Source: an uncultured Pelagibacteraceae bacterium (lineage in GTDB: Bacteria; Pseudomonadota; Alphaproteobacteria; Pelagibacterales; Pelagibacteraceae). From it: 64,000 nucleotides of DNA. Positions 8,939-17,053 of the stretch are shown piece after piece; position 1 is the first letter of the stretch; the number at the start of each line of letters is the position of its first letter. The DNA is taken from NCBI GenBank assembly GCA_902540595.1, contig CACBNI010000007.1, forward strand, positions 1 to 64,000, given 5' to 3'. The notes under the pieces are model-generated. The model saw nothing but the letters and a program-made list of their open reading frames with translations, did not search any database and was not told where the DNA came from. The position numbers and the translations under genes are program-made.

Positions 8939-9696
8939 TGTATCTCCAAAAAATAAATCTAAAAAAAAAGTATGCATTAGTTACTGGTGCAGGAAAAGGA
9001 CTTGGAAGAGCTTGCTCTATTGCATTGGCAGAGGCAGGAGCAATAGTAATTGCACTAAGTAGAACTCAATCTGATTTAAATAAGTTAGAAAAAGATATTA
9101 AAAAAGTTAAAGGAAAAATTATAAAGATAACTTGTGATGTTATGGATTACGAGGATCTTAAAAAAAAATTAGAAAAAATTAAAATTATTGATATTTTAGT
9201 AAATAATGCTGGAACCAACATACCAGAACCATTTGAAAGAGTTCAGCAAAAAAGTATGAATTACTTGATAGATCTTAATCTTAAAGCTGCATTTAATGTA
9301 GCTCAACTCGTTGTTAAAAAAATGCTCAAGAATAAAAAAAGACCTGGTTCTATAATAAATATGTCATCTCAACTTGGCCATGTAGGCTGTGAAGGTAGAA
9401 ATGTATACAACATGACTAAATTTGGCATAGAGGGATTAACGAAAGGTATGGGTGTTGAATTAGCAAAAAAAAATATAAGAGTAAACACAGTGGCTCCTAC
9501 TTTTGTAGAAACACCAATGGTTAAGAAGTTTTTTAAAAATAAAAAATTTAAAAAGTTTGCTTTAGGAAAGATACCCATGGGTAAGGCTGCTACTGAGAGT
9601 GATGTTGCAACTACAGTATGTTTTTTAGCTTCTGCAGCCTCTTCAATGATCACTGGAACGTCAATAATAATCGATGGTGGATGGACAGCTCAATAA
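8938..9696 (+). CDS. short-chain dehydrogenase/reductase (SDR)
   Basis: Classical SDR of 252 residues: TGAGKGLG at 16-23, NNAG at 89-92, a Ser143/144 pair (NMSSQLG) and Tyr157-x3-Lys161 (YNMTK), ending MITGTSIIIDGGWTAQ. It resembles gluconate 5-dehydrogenase/FabG-type enzymes. SRTQSD after the second strand contains an Arg that would favour NADP(H). The start overlaps the TerC stop by one base, and its 3' end overlaps the next gene. The substrate is unknown; the upstream GMC enzyme could make the carbonyl it reduces, or the reverse. Confidence 0.87.
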   Translation: MYLQKINLKKKYALVTGAGKGLGRACSIALAEAGAIVIALSRTQSDLNKLEKDIKKVKGKIIKITCDVMDYEDLKKKLEKIKIIDILVNNAGTNIPEPFERVQQKSMNYLIDLNLKAAFNVAQLVVKKMLKNKKRPGSIINMSSQLGHVGCEGRNVYNMTKFGIEGLTKGMGVELAKKNIRVNTVAPTFVETPMVKKFFKNKKFKKFALGKIPMGKAATESDVATTVCFLASAASSMITGTSIIIDGGWTAQ

Positions 9697-10481
9697 TTTA
9701 TAGAACTCTTATAGTTTTATTCTTTTTATTTTCTCCTTCATATGCAATTGAGTTTAAAGGAAAATTTATGCAAGGTCATTTCATACTTGGTATGACTGAA
9801 CCTAATGCAAAGATTTTAGTAGGAAAAAAAGAAGTAAAAGTCTCAGAGAATGGAGATTTTGTTTTTGGGATAGATAGAGATCAAAAATATGATCTTATTT
9901 TTACTAAAATTCTAAACGAAAAAAAAACAATAATTACAAAAAAGGTCATTAAGAGAAAATATAATATTCAAAGAATTGATGGACTTGCTGAAAATAAAGT
10001 TACTCCACCTGAATCTGTTTATAAAAGAATTAAAAAAGAAAATAATGCTATTGGTGAAGCAAGAGCTATCAATTCAAATTTGCAATTCTTTAAAGAAAAA
10101 TTTGTAATGCCAGTTGAGGGAATTATCAGTGGTGTTTATGGTAGTCAGCGAATTTTAAATGGTAAACCTCGATGGCCACACTACGGAATTGATATTGCTG
10201 CTAAACAAGGAACAATGATTAAATCCTCGGGATCAGGAACTGTTACCATGGCAGAAGATGATTTATATTATACTGGTGGTACAGTTATTATGGATCACGG
10301 ACACGGTATTTCTACAATATATTCTCATCTAGAAAATGTTTTAGTTTCTGTTGGAGATAAAGTAAATAAGGAAGATATAATTGGAACGGTGGGCTCAACT
10401 GGAAGATCCACAGGACCTCATTTAGATTTTAGAATTAACTGGTTTCAAACAAGACTTGATCCTATGTCCGTATTGAAATAA
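9681..10481 (+). CDS. M23-family (LytM-like) peptidoglycan endopeptidase
   Basis: The best start is the ATG at 9681, giving 266 residues with a signal peptide (IIYRTLIVLFFLFSPSYA). The frame is open further upstream, inside the SDR gene, but that part looks untranslated. The C-terminal half has the M23 core: HYGIDIAAKQGT, the zinc-binding His and Asp of HxxxD, then MDHGHGISTIYSHLENV, and TGPHLDFRINWF. In most M23 enzymes the last motif is HLH and its second His binds zinc; here it is HLD. Activity with Asp as ligand is possible. The protein would cut peptide cross-links in the periplasmic wall. It overlaps the SDR 3' end by 16 bases. Confidence 0.85.
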   Translation: MDSSIIYRTLIVLFFLFSPSYAIEFKGKFMQGHFILGMTEPNAKILVGKKEVKVSENGDFVFGIDRDQKYDLIFTKILNEKKTIITKKVIKRKYNIQRIDGLAENKVTPPESVYKRIKKENNAIGEARAINSNLQFFKEKFVMPVEGIISGVYGSQRILNGKPRWPHYGIDIAAKQGTMIKSSGSGTVTMAEDDLYYTGGTVIMDHGHGISTIYSHLENVLVSVGDKVNKEDIIGTVGSTGRSTGPHLDFRINWFQTRLDPMSVLK

Positions 10482-10491
10482 AAAATGCTAT

Positions 10492-11268
10492 ATGAAAAAA
10501 TCTTTAAAAGATAAAGTTTCTGACAAACTTGTTAAGGCATTTCTTAAAAATAAAGTAATTTCACCGATACCAAAAAAGTTTACAAAAAAATTATCTGAAG
10601 CAGATAAATTTAGAAAGTTATGCGAAAGTAAAATTGCTGAACCTATAATTGGTTTTAAAGCTGGAGGAACTTTTATTCCGTTGATCAAAAAGCTCAAAGA
10701 AAAAGAACCTTTTTATGCATCGGTATTTAAAAGAAATCTTTTAAAAAGTGGCAAAAAGGTAAAATTAAATAAATATCCTGTTGGTATAGAAGTAGAAGTG
10801 GCTTTTTTATTAAAAAAAACTTTTTTTTCACACTCAGGAAAGATTACCAAAAGAAATATTATAAAATATATATCTCATATGGCTCCTTGTATAGAAGTAG
10901 TTGGATATAGACAAAGAAGAAAAGGAGTTACTTCATTTGGTGATTTATGTAGTGATTTTGGTGGTAATGTAAAATTTTTTTTAGGTCAAAAAAAAAGATA
11001 TAAAAAAATAAATATTGGAAATTTAAAAACAAATATTACAAATAAAAAAATTAAACAAAGTGTAAATGGAAATACTGCTGCTGTTTATATTAACCCCATA
11101 AATTCATTAAGCTTCATATTAAAAAAAATTAAAAAAGATAAAATTAATATTAACAAAGATTTTTACGTATTCACGGGTTCTACTGTTGGAATTGTACCTA
11201 TTTTAGGGAAAGGTCTTTATACAGGAAAAATTGATAAATTGGGATCTGTAAAGGCAATTATTGCTTAA
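10492..11268 (+). CDS. 2-keto-4-pentenoate hydratase/fumarylacetoacetase-like protein
   Basis: A 258-residue protein with the hydratase/decarboxylase (MhpD-like, FAH superfamily) pattern: IGFKAGGTF, GIEVEVAFLLKKTFF, ISHMAPCIEVVGYRQRR, SFGDLCSDFGGNVKFFLG and FVFTGSTVGI-type YVFTGSTVGIVPI near the end. These enzymes add water to 2-hydroxy-dienoates or decarboxylate oxo-acids in ring-cleavage and related catabolism, using a divalent metal held by acidic residues (the EVE of GIEVEVAF here). It is the last gene of the rightward operon, 10 bases after the M23 gene, and converges on an HpcH-type aldolase. Hydratase plus aldolase is a classic pair, though here they are on opposite strands. Confidence 0.78.
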   Translation: MKKSLKDKVSDKLVKAFLKNKVISPIPKKFTKKLSEADKFRKLCESKIAEPIIGFKAGGTFIPLIKKLKEKEPFYASVFKRNLLKSGKKVKLNKYPVGIEVEVAFLLKKTFFSHSGKITKRNIIKYISHMAPCIEVVGYRQRRKGVTSFGDLCSDFGGNVKFFLGQKKRYKKINIGNLKTNITNKKIKQSVNGNTAAVYINPINSLSFILKKIKKDKININKDFYVFTGSTVGIVPILGKGLYTGKIDKLGSVKAIIA

Positions 11269-11284
11269 ATTTTTTGTAAATAAG

Positions 11285-12043
11285 TTAATTTTTAAAAACT
11301 GCTAATAAATCATCTGACCCTTTAGCGAGTAAATTAGAGTCGGTTCCGCATGCAACAAAGTCAAATCCAATATCAATCGATCTTTGTACTAAATCTTTTC
11401 TACCAATCAAAGTACCAACAGATTTATTATTTTTTTTTATTTCAACTACTGCCTTTTCAATCATCTTCCAAAGTTCTTTGTTATCAAATTCTCCTAAAAT
11501 ACCCATATCGGCTGAAAGATCTGCTGGACCTATAAATAACGCAGTTACCCCATCTGTGTTTGCAATACCTGAAATATTATCTATAGATTTAACTGTTTCT
11601 AATTGAGGAATTAAGCATATGTTTTCCTCAATATTTTTAAAGTAGTCCTTATCTCTAGTATAATCATTTCCTCTCTGAGACATGGCAACTCCTCTAACGC
11701 CTTTAGGAGGATAATAACATGACTCTACAGCTTTTTTTGCATCCTCTTTATTGTTTACCATTGGAATAACTAAAGAGTTAAATCCATAATCCAGTAAAGG
11801 TTTGATTTTTACTGGGTCATTCCATGCTGGCCGAACTAAAACTTCAGATTTATTTTTCGATTGAATTGCTTGTGATTGAGATACAACACTTTGAACATCA
11901 TTTGCTGAGTGTTCCATATCTAGTAATATCCAGTCATATCCTGCCCCAGCTATAATATCAGCGGTAATTTCACTGCATAAATTAGACCAAAGTCCAATCT
12001 GCTTTTTATTCTCTAAAATCTTTTTTTTAAAATTATTTTGCAT
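11285..12043 (-). CDS. HpcH/HpaI-family aldolase
   Basis: A class II pyruvate/2-oxoacid aldolase of 252 residues with the family fingerprint: GLWSNLCSEITADIIAGAGYDWILLDMEHSANDVQ, VRPAWNDPVKIKPLLDYG, VIPMVNNKEDAKKAVESCYYPPKGVRG and ALFIGPADLSADMG. In the family the metal is held by Glu and Asp (LIPQLETV and GPADLS here), and Arg73 is the substrate-contacting residue of VRPAW. It cleaves 4-hydroxy-2-oxoacids to pyruvate plus an aldehyde, or related CoA-free substrates. Its start is two bases from the stop of an FAD hydroxyacid dehydrogenase, so dehydrogenation of a hydroxy-acid followed by aldol cleavage is a plausible two-step path. Confidence 0.88.
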   Translation of the reverse strand: MQNNFKKKILENKKQIGLWSNLCSEITADIIAGAGYDWILLDMEHSANDVQSVVSQSQAIQSKNKSEVLVRPAWNDPVKIKPLLDYGFNSLVIPMVNNKEDAKKAVESCYYPPKGVRGVAMSQRGNDYTRDKDYFKNIEENICLIPQLETVKSIDNISGIANTDGVTALFIGPADLSADMGILGEFDNKELWKMIEKAVVEIKKNNKSVGTLIGRKDLVQRSIDIGFDFVACGTDSNLLAKGSDDLLAVFKN

Positions 12044-12045
12044 AA

Positions 12046-13449
12046 TTAATTTTTAAATATTTTATTTTCATTAAGAATGTTTTTAGGATCAAAAATTTTC
12101 TTTATATTTTTCATTAATTCTATTTCTAATTCAGATTTAGTCTCGAGAAAATCATCCCTTTTTAATAAACCTATACCATGTTCAGCACTAATTGAACCTG
12201 AAATTTCTTTAATCAAATCGTTAATAATTTTTTTTAAATTTTTTTCATAAGAATAAAAATCATCTTCTAGATTATTTGGCTCTATCAAATTATAATGAAT
12301 ATTGCTGTCACCTAAATGACCAAAAGTATGAAATTTTACACCTTTTAGTAGATTATCAATTTTTGATTTTGCCTGTTTAAAAAAATAATCTATTTTATTT
12401 AATGGTAGAGATATATCAAAACCAATTAGCTTTCCCTCCAACTTCTGTGCTTCAGTCAAATCCTCTCTAAATTTCCAAAAATCTGAATTTTGTTGTTCAT
12501 TTTGTGCAATTATTAAATCGTAATAAAAATCTGATAAATCTGATAATTTTTGCTCTAAAAATTCCAACACATTTTTTTCAGAATTATTTACCTGAATTTT
12601 TACAAGCGCATAATAATTTTTTTTTTCATTAAAAAATGATTTATTCATAAAATTATGTTTAACACACAAATCAAAAGATAAATGAGGTATTATTTCAAAA
12701 CCAACAATAGGCAATTTTATATCTTTTGATACATTGTCATAAAATTTTATAACATTTTCAAGTTTTTCAAAGGATGCAAAAAAAGATATATTATCTTTAG
12801 GCTGTGGGTAAATTTTTAAAGTTGCTTTTGAGATGATACCTAAAGTCCCCTCAGATCCACAAAATAAATCCTTCAAATTATATCCTGTATTATCTTTTAT
12901 AACTTTTGAGCCAAGTTTAATAATCCTGCCATCAGCCAATACAACATTTAAAGCAAGTAAATTACTTCTGACTGATCCATAATGAATAACATTAATGCCT
13001 CCAGCATTGGTTGAAATTACTCCACCAACTTGACTGGAACCTGTTGATGCCATTTGTAATGGAAATAAAAATCCTTTTTTATTAAGTTGATTATTTAAAT
13101 CATCAACTATTACTCCTGCATCTAGTTCAACACATTTATTAACAGCATCGATTTCATAAATCTTATTAATTTTCTCTAAACTTATTATAACTTCATTTTT
13201 TTCTCGTGAAGGAGATGCACTTGCCACTAGGTTAGTATTACCCCCCTGGGGTATTAATTTGATATTATTTTCAAAACAATATTTTAAAATTAAAGATATA
13301 TCATTTTCGTTTTTAGGAAAAACTACACACAATGCCTTAAAATTTATTCTTCTTCTCCAATCTTGACTATATTTAGTAATCTCTGCCTCATTATTATAAT
13401 CTATAACCTTACAAATATTAGATAAATCATTGAAAATTTTTTTACTCAT
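12046..13449 (-). CDS. FAD-linked D-2-hydroxyacid dehydrogenase (GlcD/D2HGDH-like)
   Basis: A PCMH-type FAD oxidoreductase of 467 residues. The N-terminal FAD-binding half has IPQGGNTNLVASASPS, MASTGSSQVGGVISTNAGG and LFCGSEGTLGIISKATLKI. The C-terminal half has HTFGHLGDSNIHYNL (metal-binding His pair) and SISAEHGIGLLKRD. Family members oxidise D-lactate, glycolate, D-2-hydroxyglutarate, or sulfolactate in the case of SlcD. With a sulfonate hub in the same window an SlcD-like role is possible but not shown by any residue. A palindromic operator-like site lies 32 bases upstream of the start. Confidence 0.88.
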   Translation of the reverse strand: MSKKIFNDLSNICKVIDYNNEAEITKYSQDWRRRINFKALCVVFPKNENDISLILKYCFENNIKLIPQGGNTNLVASASPSREKNEVIISLEKINKIYEIDAVNKCVELDAGVIVDDLNNQLNKKGFLFPLQMASTGSSQVGGVISTNAGGINVIHYGSVRSNLLALNVVLADGRIIKLGSKVIKDNTGYNLKDLFCGSEGTLGIISKATLKIYPQPKDNISFFASFEKLENVIKFYDNVSKDIKLPIVGFEIIPHLSFDLCVKHNFMNKSFFNEKKNYYALVKIQVNNSEKNVLEFLEQKLSDLSDFYYDLIIAQNEQQNSDFWKFREDLTEAQKLEGKLIGFDISLPLNKIDYFFKQAKSKIDNLLKGVKFHTFGHLGDSNIHYNLIEPNNLEDDFYSYEKNLKKIINDLIKEISGSISAEHGIGLLKRDDFLETKSELEIELMKNIKKIFDPKNILNENKIFKN

Positions 13450-13480
13450 AGAAATACATTATTTATTTATTTTATATAAT

Positions 13481-13498
13481 AAGTTGATTAGTTAACAA
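13481..13498. promoter_or_regulatory. palindromic operator-like site A
   Basis: AAGTTGATTAGTTAACAA, with core GTTGAT-TA-GTTAAC. It matches a shared pattern GTTRAY-WW-RTYAAC found at five promoters in this window. It lies 32 bases upstream of the FAD hydroxyacid dehydrogenase start and 65 bases upstream of the divergent TauE gene, so it could control both. Confidence 0.55.
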
Positions 13499-13562
13499 TA
13501 TTTAATTTGATTAAGATAAGTAATTAAACTAGAGTTATTTTCTTGCTTTTTTATTTCCTTTT

Positions 13563-14342
13563 ATGCATGAAATTTTAATTATCATTCAAAATTTTATTTC
13601 TTCATTTGATGCAGTTGGTTTAATTTTAATTATATCCCTAACTCTTATTGGTTCAATAGTTGCAGGTATGTCTGGTTATGGTGCAGGCATATTAATTGGT
13701 GTTGTTTTAATGCCCATGGTTGGTGTTAAAAAGATAGTACCTATAGTCACAATTTTAACCTTTTATATAAACTTTTGGAGAATAATTCTTTATTGGGAAC
13801 ATATAAATTGGAAAAAATCTCTTTATTTTTCTGCTTTTGCAGCCCCAGGTCTATATTTTAGTACTTATTTTTTCGCTATAGCATCAACTAAAACACTTAC
13901 ATTAATTGTAGGGTTTTCAATATTCTTTCTTGTTGTTTTAAGAAAATTATTTTTAAATTTGAATATCTATCTTAATAATCAATTTCTAGCATTTTACGCA
14001 ATATTAACTGGTTTGTCTCTTGGTGTAATTTTAGGACCTGGCCTAATGATATTAACAGGTTTGTCAGCAAGTGGCTTAACTGGATCAAATTTAGTTGGTT
14101 CTAGCTCCGTAGCAGATTTAATAACCATAATTGTTAGATCTATATATTTTTTTAATCTAGGAGTTATTGATTTAGAAATATTTACTATTGGAAGTTTTCT
14201 TGGACTTATGTGTTTATTTGGAACATATATTGGAAAGAAGATAGTCGATAAAATTGGAAAAAAACTTCATCAGAATTTAATAGAATTTTTTATGGTATCA
14301 GGAAGTATTATTATGATTATTAGAGCAATAACTCTTGATTAA
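13563..14342 (+). CDS. TauE/SafE (TSUP) membrane transporter 1
   Basis: A 259-residue protein with seven to eight hydrophobic segments. The N-terminal repeat reads LIGSIVAGMSGYGAGILIGVVLMPMVGVKKIVPIVTI, and the second repeat GLSLGVILGPGLMILTGLSASGLTGSNLVGSSSVADLI is typical of the TSUP family of sulfite, sulfonate or organic-anion exporters. Direction and substrate are not readable from sequence. It shares an operator-bearing spacer with the divergent FAD dehydrogenase/aldolase operon. It converges on an SDR with a 4-base overlap. Confidence 0.82.
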   Translation: MHEILIIIQNFISSFDAVGLILIISLTLIGSIVAGMSGYGAGILIGVVLMPMVGVKKIVPIVTILTFYINFWRIILYWEHINWKKSLYFSAFAAPGLYFSTYFFAIASTKTLTLIVGFSIFFLVVLRKLFLNLNIYLNNQFLAFYAILTGLSLGVILGPGLMILTGLSASGLTGSNLVGSSSVADLITIIVRSIYFFNLGVIDLEIFTIGSFLGLMCLFGTYIGKKIVDKIGKKLHQNLIEFFMVSGSIIMIIRAITLD

Positions 14343-15049
14343 ATAGGTGCGTGACCAACGCTCATTCCTCCACAAACATATAAAGTTTGACCAGTAATAA
14401 AAGATGCTTGATCAGAAACAAAAAATGAAATTGCATTAGCAACTTCCTCTGGAGATCCAAATCTTCTCATTGGATTCTGGGTCATATATTTTTTTTGATA
14501 GGTTTTATTTTGACTATTATTTTTAAGTTGTAATTCAGTTAAAATTGGTCCTGGCGAAACTGTGTTTACAGTAATATTATATTTTGCAAGCTCTAAGGCC
14601 CATGTTCTTGCAAAACCATATAATCCAGATTTTGCAGATGAATAACTTGTTCTAAGCTCTCTACCTAAAGCTGCTCTACTAGATACATTAACTATTCTAC
14701 CAAATTTATTTTTTTTCATATTTTTAACTAATCCTAAAGATAATTGAATAGCTGGTCTTAAATTAAGCTGTATAGATTTGTCAAAAGTTTTTAAATCCAA
14801 GTTATCAATTGACTGTCCAAAGGAGGCTCCAGCATTATTAACAATACATGTTATATTTAATTTTTTTACTTTACTTATTAAAGAATTAATTTCTTTTTCA
14901 CTAGAAAGGTCACATTCAATAAATTTGCCTGGAAAGTTTTTAATCTTTGATCTTGCAACACCAATAATTTTATACTTTTTTTTTTTTAGAATTTTACATG
15001 TTGCTAGTCCAATACCTCTATTTGCACCTGTAACTAATACTGTTCTCAT
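14339..15049 (-). CDS. short-chain dehydrogenase/reductase (SDR)
   Basis: FabG-like SDR of 236 residues: TGANRGIG at 7-14, NNAG at 71-74, Ser124 in NVSSRA, Tyr136-x3-Lys140 (YSSAK), and an end reading FITGQTLYVCGGMSVGHAPI. GVARSK after the second strand suggests NADP(H). The C-terminal CGGMSVGHAPI is the form seen in cyclohexanol/3-oxoacyl reductase-like SDRs of alphaproteobacteria. It sits alone between two TauE genes that point the other way; no operon partner is visible. Confidence 0.85.
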   Translation of the reverse strand: MRTVLVTGANRGIGLATCKILKKKKYKIIGVARSKIKNFPGKFIECDLSSEKEINSLISKVKKLNITCIVNNAGASFGQSIDNLDLKTFDKSIQLNLRPAIQLSLGLVKNMKKNKFGRIVNVSSRAALGRELRTSYSSAKSGLYGFARTWALELAKYNITVNTVSPGPILTELQLKNNSQNKTYQKKYMTQNPMRRFGSPEEVANAISFFVSDQASFITGQTLYVCGGMSVGHAPI

Positions 15050-15141
15050 GGTAAATATTTTATAACACCATATAAATTGAATTAAAACTATTTTATCACT
15101 ATCATTTTTTAAATAAGTAATTAAATTTAATTAATAATTTA

Positions 15142-15963
15142 ATGTTTGAAATTAATACAATATTTTTGTTGTTGGTATTTGGTTGTTTGTCAGGTTTCTT
15201 TGCTGGATTATTAGGTGCTGGTGGTGGCATGATTATTGTACCGTTGCTTTTTTTTGCATTTAAACTAGCAGGGTATAACAGTGAGATACTTATGCACCTT
15301 GCTGTTGGAACATCACTGGCAATTATCTTTCCAACCTCAATTATATCTGCTTACACTCATTATAAAATTGGTAATCTTGATAAAGATCTTCTTAAATATT
15401 GTAGTATTTTTATTTTTTTTGGTATTATTTTAGGATCAATTTTTACCTCAAATATTAATACTACTCACCTGCTCTCTTTGTTTGCGGTATATACATTTAT
15501 AAGTGGCTTATTTTTTCTTTTATTTAAAAAAAATAAATTACGTAATAAAGGAAATGAAATGTCTAAAGTTTCTAGAACAATATATGGCTTAATTACAGGC
15601 TTTTTGTCAGTTCCACTTGGTATCGGGGGTGCAGCAATTATGGTTCCTATTATGAAATTTTATAATTATTCAATTAAAACTGCAATTGGTACATGCGCAC
15701 ATTTTGGAATAATCATATCTCTAACAGGTTTTATTTCAATGTTTATTAGTGGATATTATTTTGCTGAAATAAATGAACCTTATACTTTAGGTTATATTAA
15801 TTTTCTAGGTTTCATGATTTTTATACCAGTTACATTACCAATGGCAAGAGTTGGTGCAAGATTTTCATCTAAAATAAAAAAAGAAAAATTAAATAAAATT
15901 TATGGAGTGGTATTAATAATTATTTCAGTTAGGGCTTTTTACGAAATTTTTATTTCAATATAA
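15142..15963 (+). CDS. TauE/SafE (TSUP) membrane transporter 2
   Basis: A 273-residue polytopic protein. The family repeats are clear: GCLSGFFAGLLGAGGGMIIVPLLFF at the N-terminus, HLAVGTSLAIIFPTSIISAYTHYKIG next, and GLITGFLSVPLGIGGAAIMVPIMKFYNYSIKTAIGTCAHFGIIISLTG in the second half. It is more canonical (GAGGG and GIGGA loops) than the copy at 13.6 kb. The likely role is efflux of sulfite or of a sulfonate or carboxylate anion. It converges on a CobW-type GTPase, with stop codons adjacent. Confidence 0.88.
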   Translation: MFEINTIFLLLVFGCLSGFFAGLLGAGGGMIIVPLLFFAFKLAGYNSEILMHLAVGTSLAIIFPTSIISAYTHYKIGNLDKDLLKYCSIFIFFGIILGSIFTSNINTTHLLSLFAVYTFISGLFFLLFKKNKLRNKGNEMSKVSRTIYGLITGFLSVPLGIGGAAIMVPIMKFYNYSIKTAIGTCAHFGIIISLTGFISMFISGYYFAEINEPYTLGYINFLGFMIFIPVTLPMARVGARFSSKIKKEKLNKIYGVVLIIISVRAFYEIFISI

Positions 15964-17049
15964 TTAACGATCAAGAGTTGTTAATGCATCAAAATCATTC
16001 ATAGCCTTTACAAAGTTTGTATAATCTTTTTTGGAAAAAGTGAGCTTATCTATTTTAGTTTTTTTCTGTTTTTTAAAGTTAAGAACTTTAATGGTTTTTA
16101 TCAAATCGTTTGATTTTAAATTTTTTGTAATGAATACAATTTTTGATTTTTCATCATTAAAGGGCCATTTATCTAAGACAATTGGCTCATGAAAGACTTT
16201 TTGGACTGCATTAATTAATAAAACCTTATTTCCTACTCTAATAATGCCTTTCATTCTAAGTAAATTGTTACTTTTAAATCTGGCAAGTGCATTTAACCAT
16301 AATTTTAAACCATCTTTAGTAATTTCTTGTTTTATATTTACAGAAATTGACATTACCTTATCTGTTTCATTTGAAGATACTTTTTTATGTAAAAATTTTA
16401 TATTTCTTTTTGAATTATTTTCGATTTTATCGATAGTTAATTTTTTAACATTAAAATTTGTAAACAATTTTTTTATTTCAGCTTTATTTAACAAATTTTT
16501 ATCAAATATTTCTGCATGTGGATTTAATCTCTTTAATTCTTTCAAAACCTCTAATTTTTTACTTTTTTCAGATATGTCTGTTTTGCTAAGTAAAATAATA
16601 TCAGCTGAAGTTATTTGTTTAAAGTTTTCAAGATGGTTGTTTAAATCATTTTGAAAATTGACGGCATCTACTACAGTAATCAAGGATTTAAATTTTATTT
16701 TTCCAGATATAATTTGATCCGAAATAATTGTTTGAACTATAGGTATCGGGTCCGCTAAACCACTTGTTTCAATTATAATTCTATCAAAATTAGATTTTAA
16801 ATTTAATGTATCATCTAAAGTTTTAACTAAATCTCCTGAAAAAGAGCAACAAAGACAACCATTATTTAACACTATTTTATCATCACTTTTCTTTTTAATC
16901 AGGTGATGATCAATACTTATTTTTCCAAACTCATTAATTATTAATAATGTATTTTTAAAACTCTTATAATTAATTATATCATTTAGTATTGTGGTTTTTC
17001 CACTGCCTAAAAATCCAGTAATTATTGATGTAGGTATTTTTTTTTTCAA
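15964..17049 (-). CDS. CobW/COG0523-family GTPase
   Basis: A G3E-type P-loop GTPase of 361 residues. It has GFLGSGKTT at 12-20, the conserved INEFG at 38-42, the metal-binding CxCC (Cys65-Leu-Cys67-Cys68 in NNGCLCCSF), ETSGLADP near 100 and a SKTD-type G4 motif near 154. The C-terminal CobW domain includes RMKGIIRVG near 270. Relatives deliver zinc, cobalt or other metals to target enzymes. It follows an amidohydrolase, usually a metalloenzyme, by five bases on the same strand, so insertion of the metal into that amidohydrolase is a reasonable inference. Confidence 0.88.
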   Translation of the reverse strand: MKKKIPTSIITGFLGSGKTTILNDIINYKSFKNTLLIINEFGKISIDHHLIKKKSDDKIVLNNGCLCCSFSGDLVKTLDDTLNLKSNFDRIIIETSGLADPIPIVQTIISDQIISGKIKFKSLITVVDAVNFQNDLNNHLENFKQITSADIILLSKTDISEKSKKLEVLKELKRLNPHAEIFDKNLLNKAEIKKLFTNFNVKKLTIDKIENNSKRNIKFLHKKVSSNETDKVMSISVNIKQEITKDGLKLWLNALARFKSNNLLRMKGIIRVGNKVLLINAVQKVFHEPIVLDKWPFNDEKSKIVFITKNLKSNDLIKTIKVLNFKKQKKTKIDKLTFSKKDYTNFVKAMNDFDALTTLDR

Positions 17050-17053
17050 AAAA

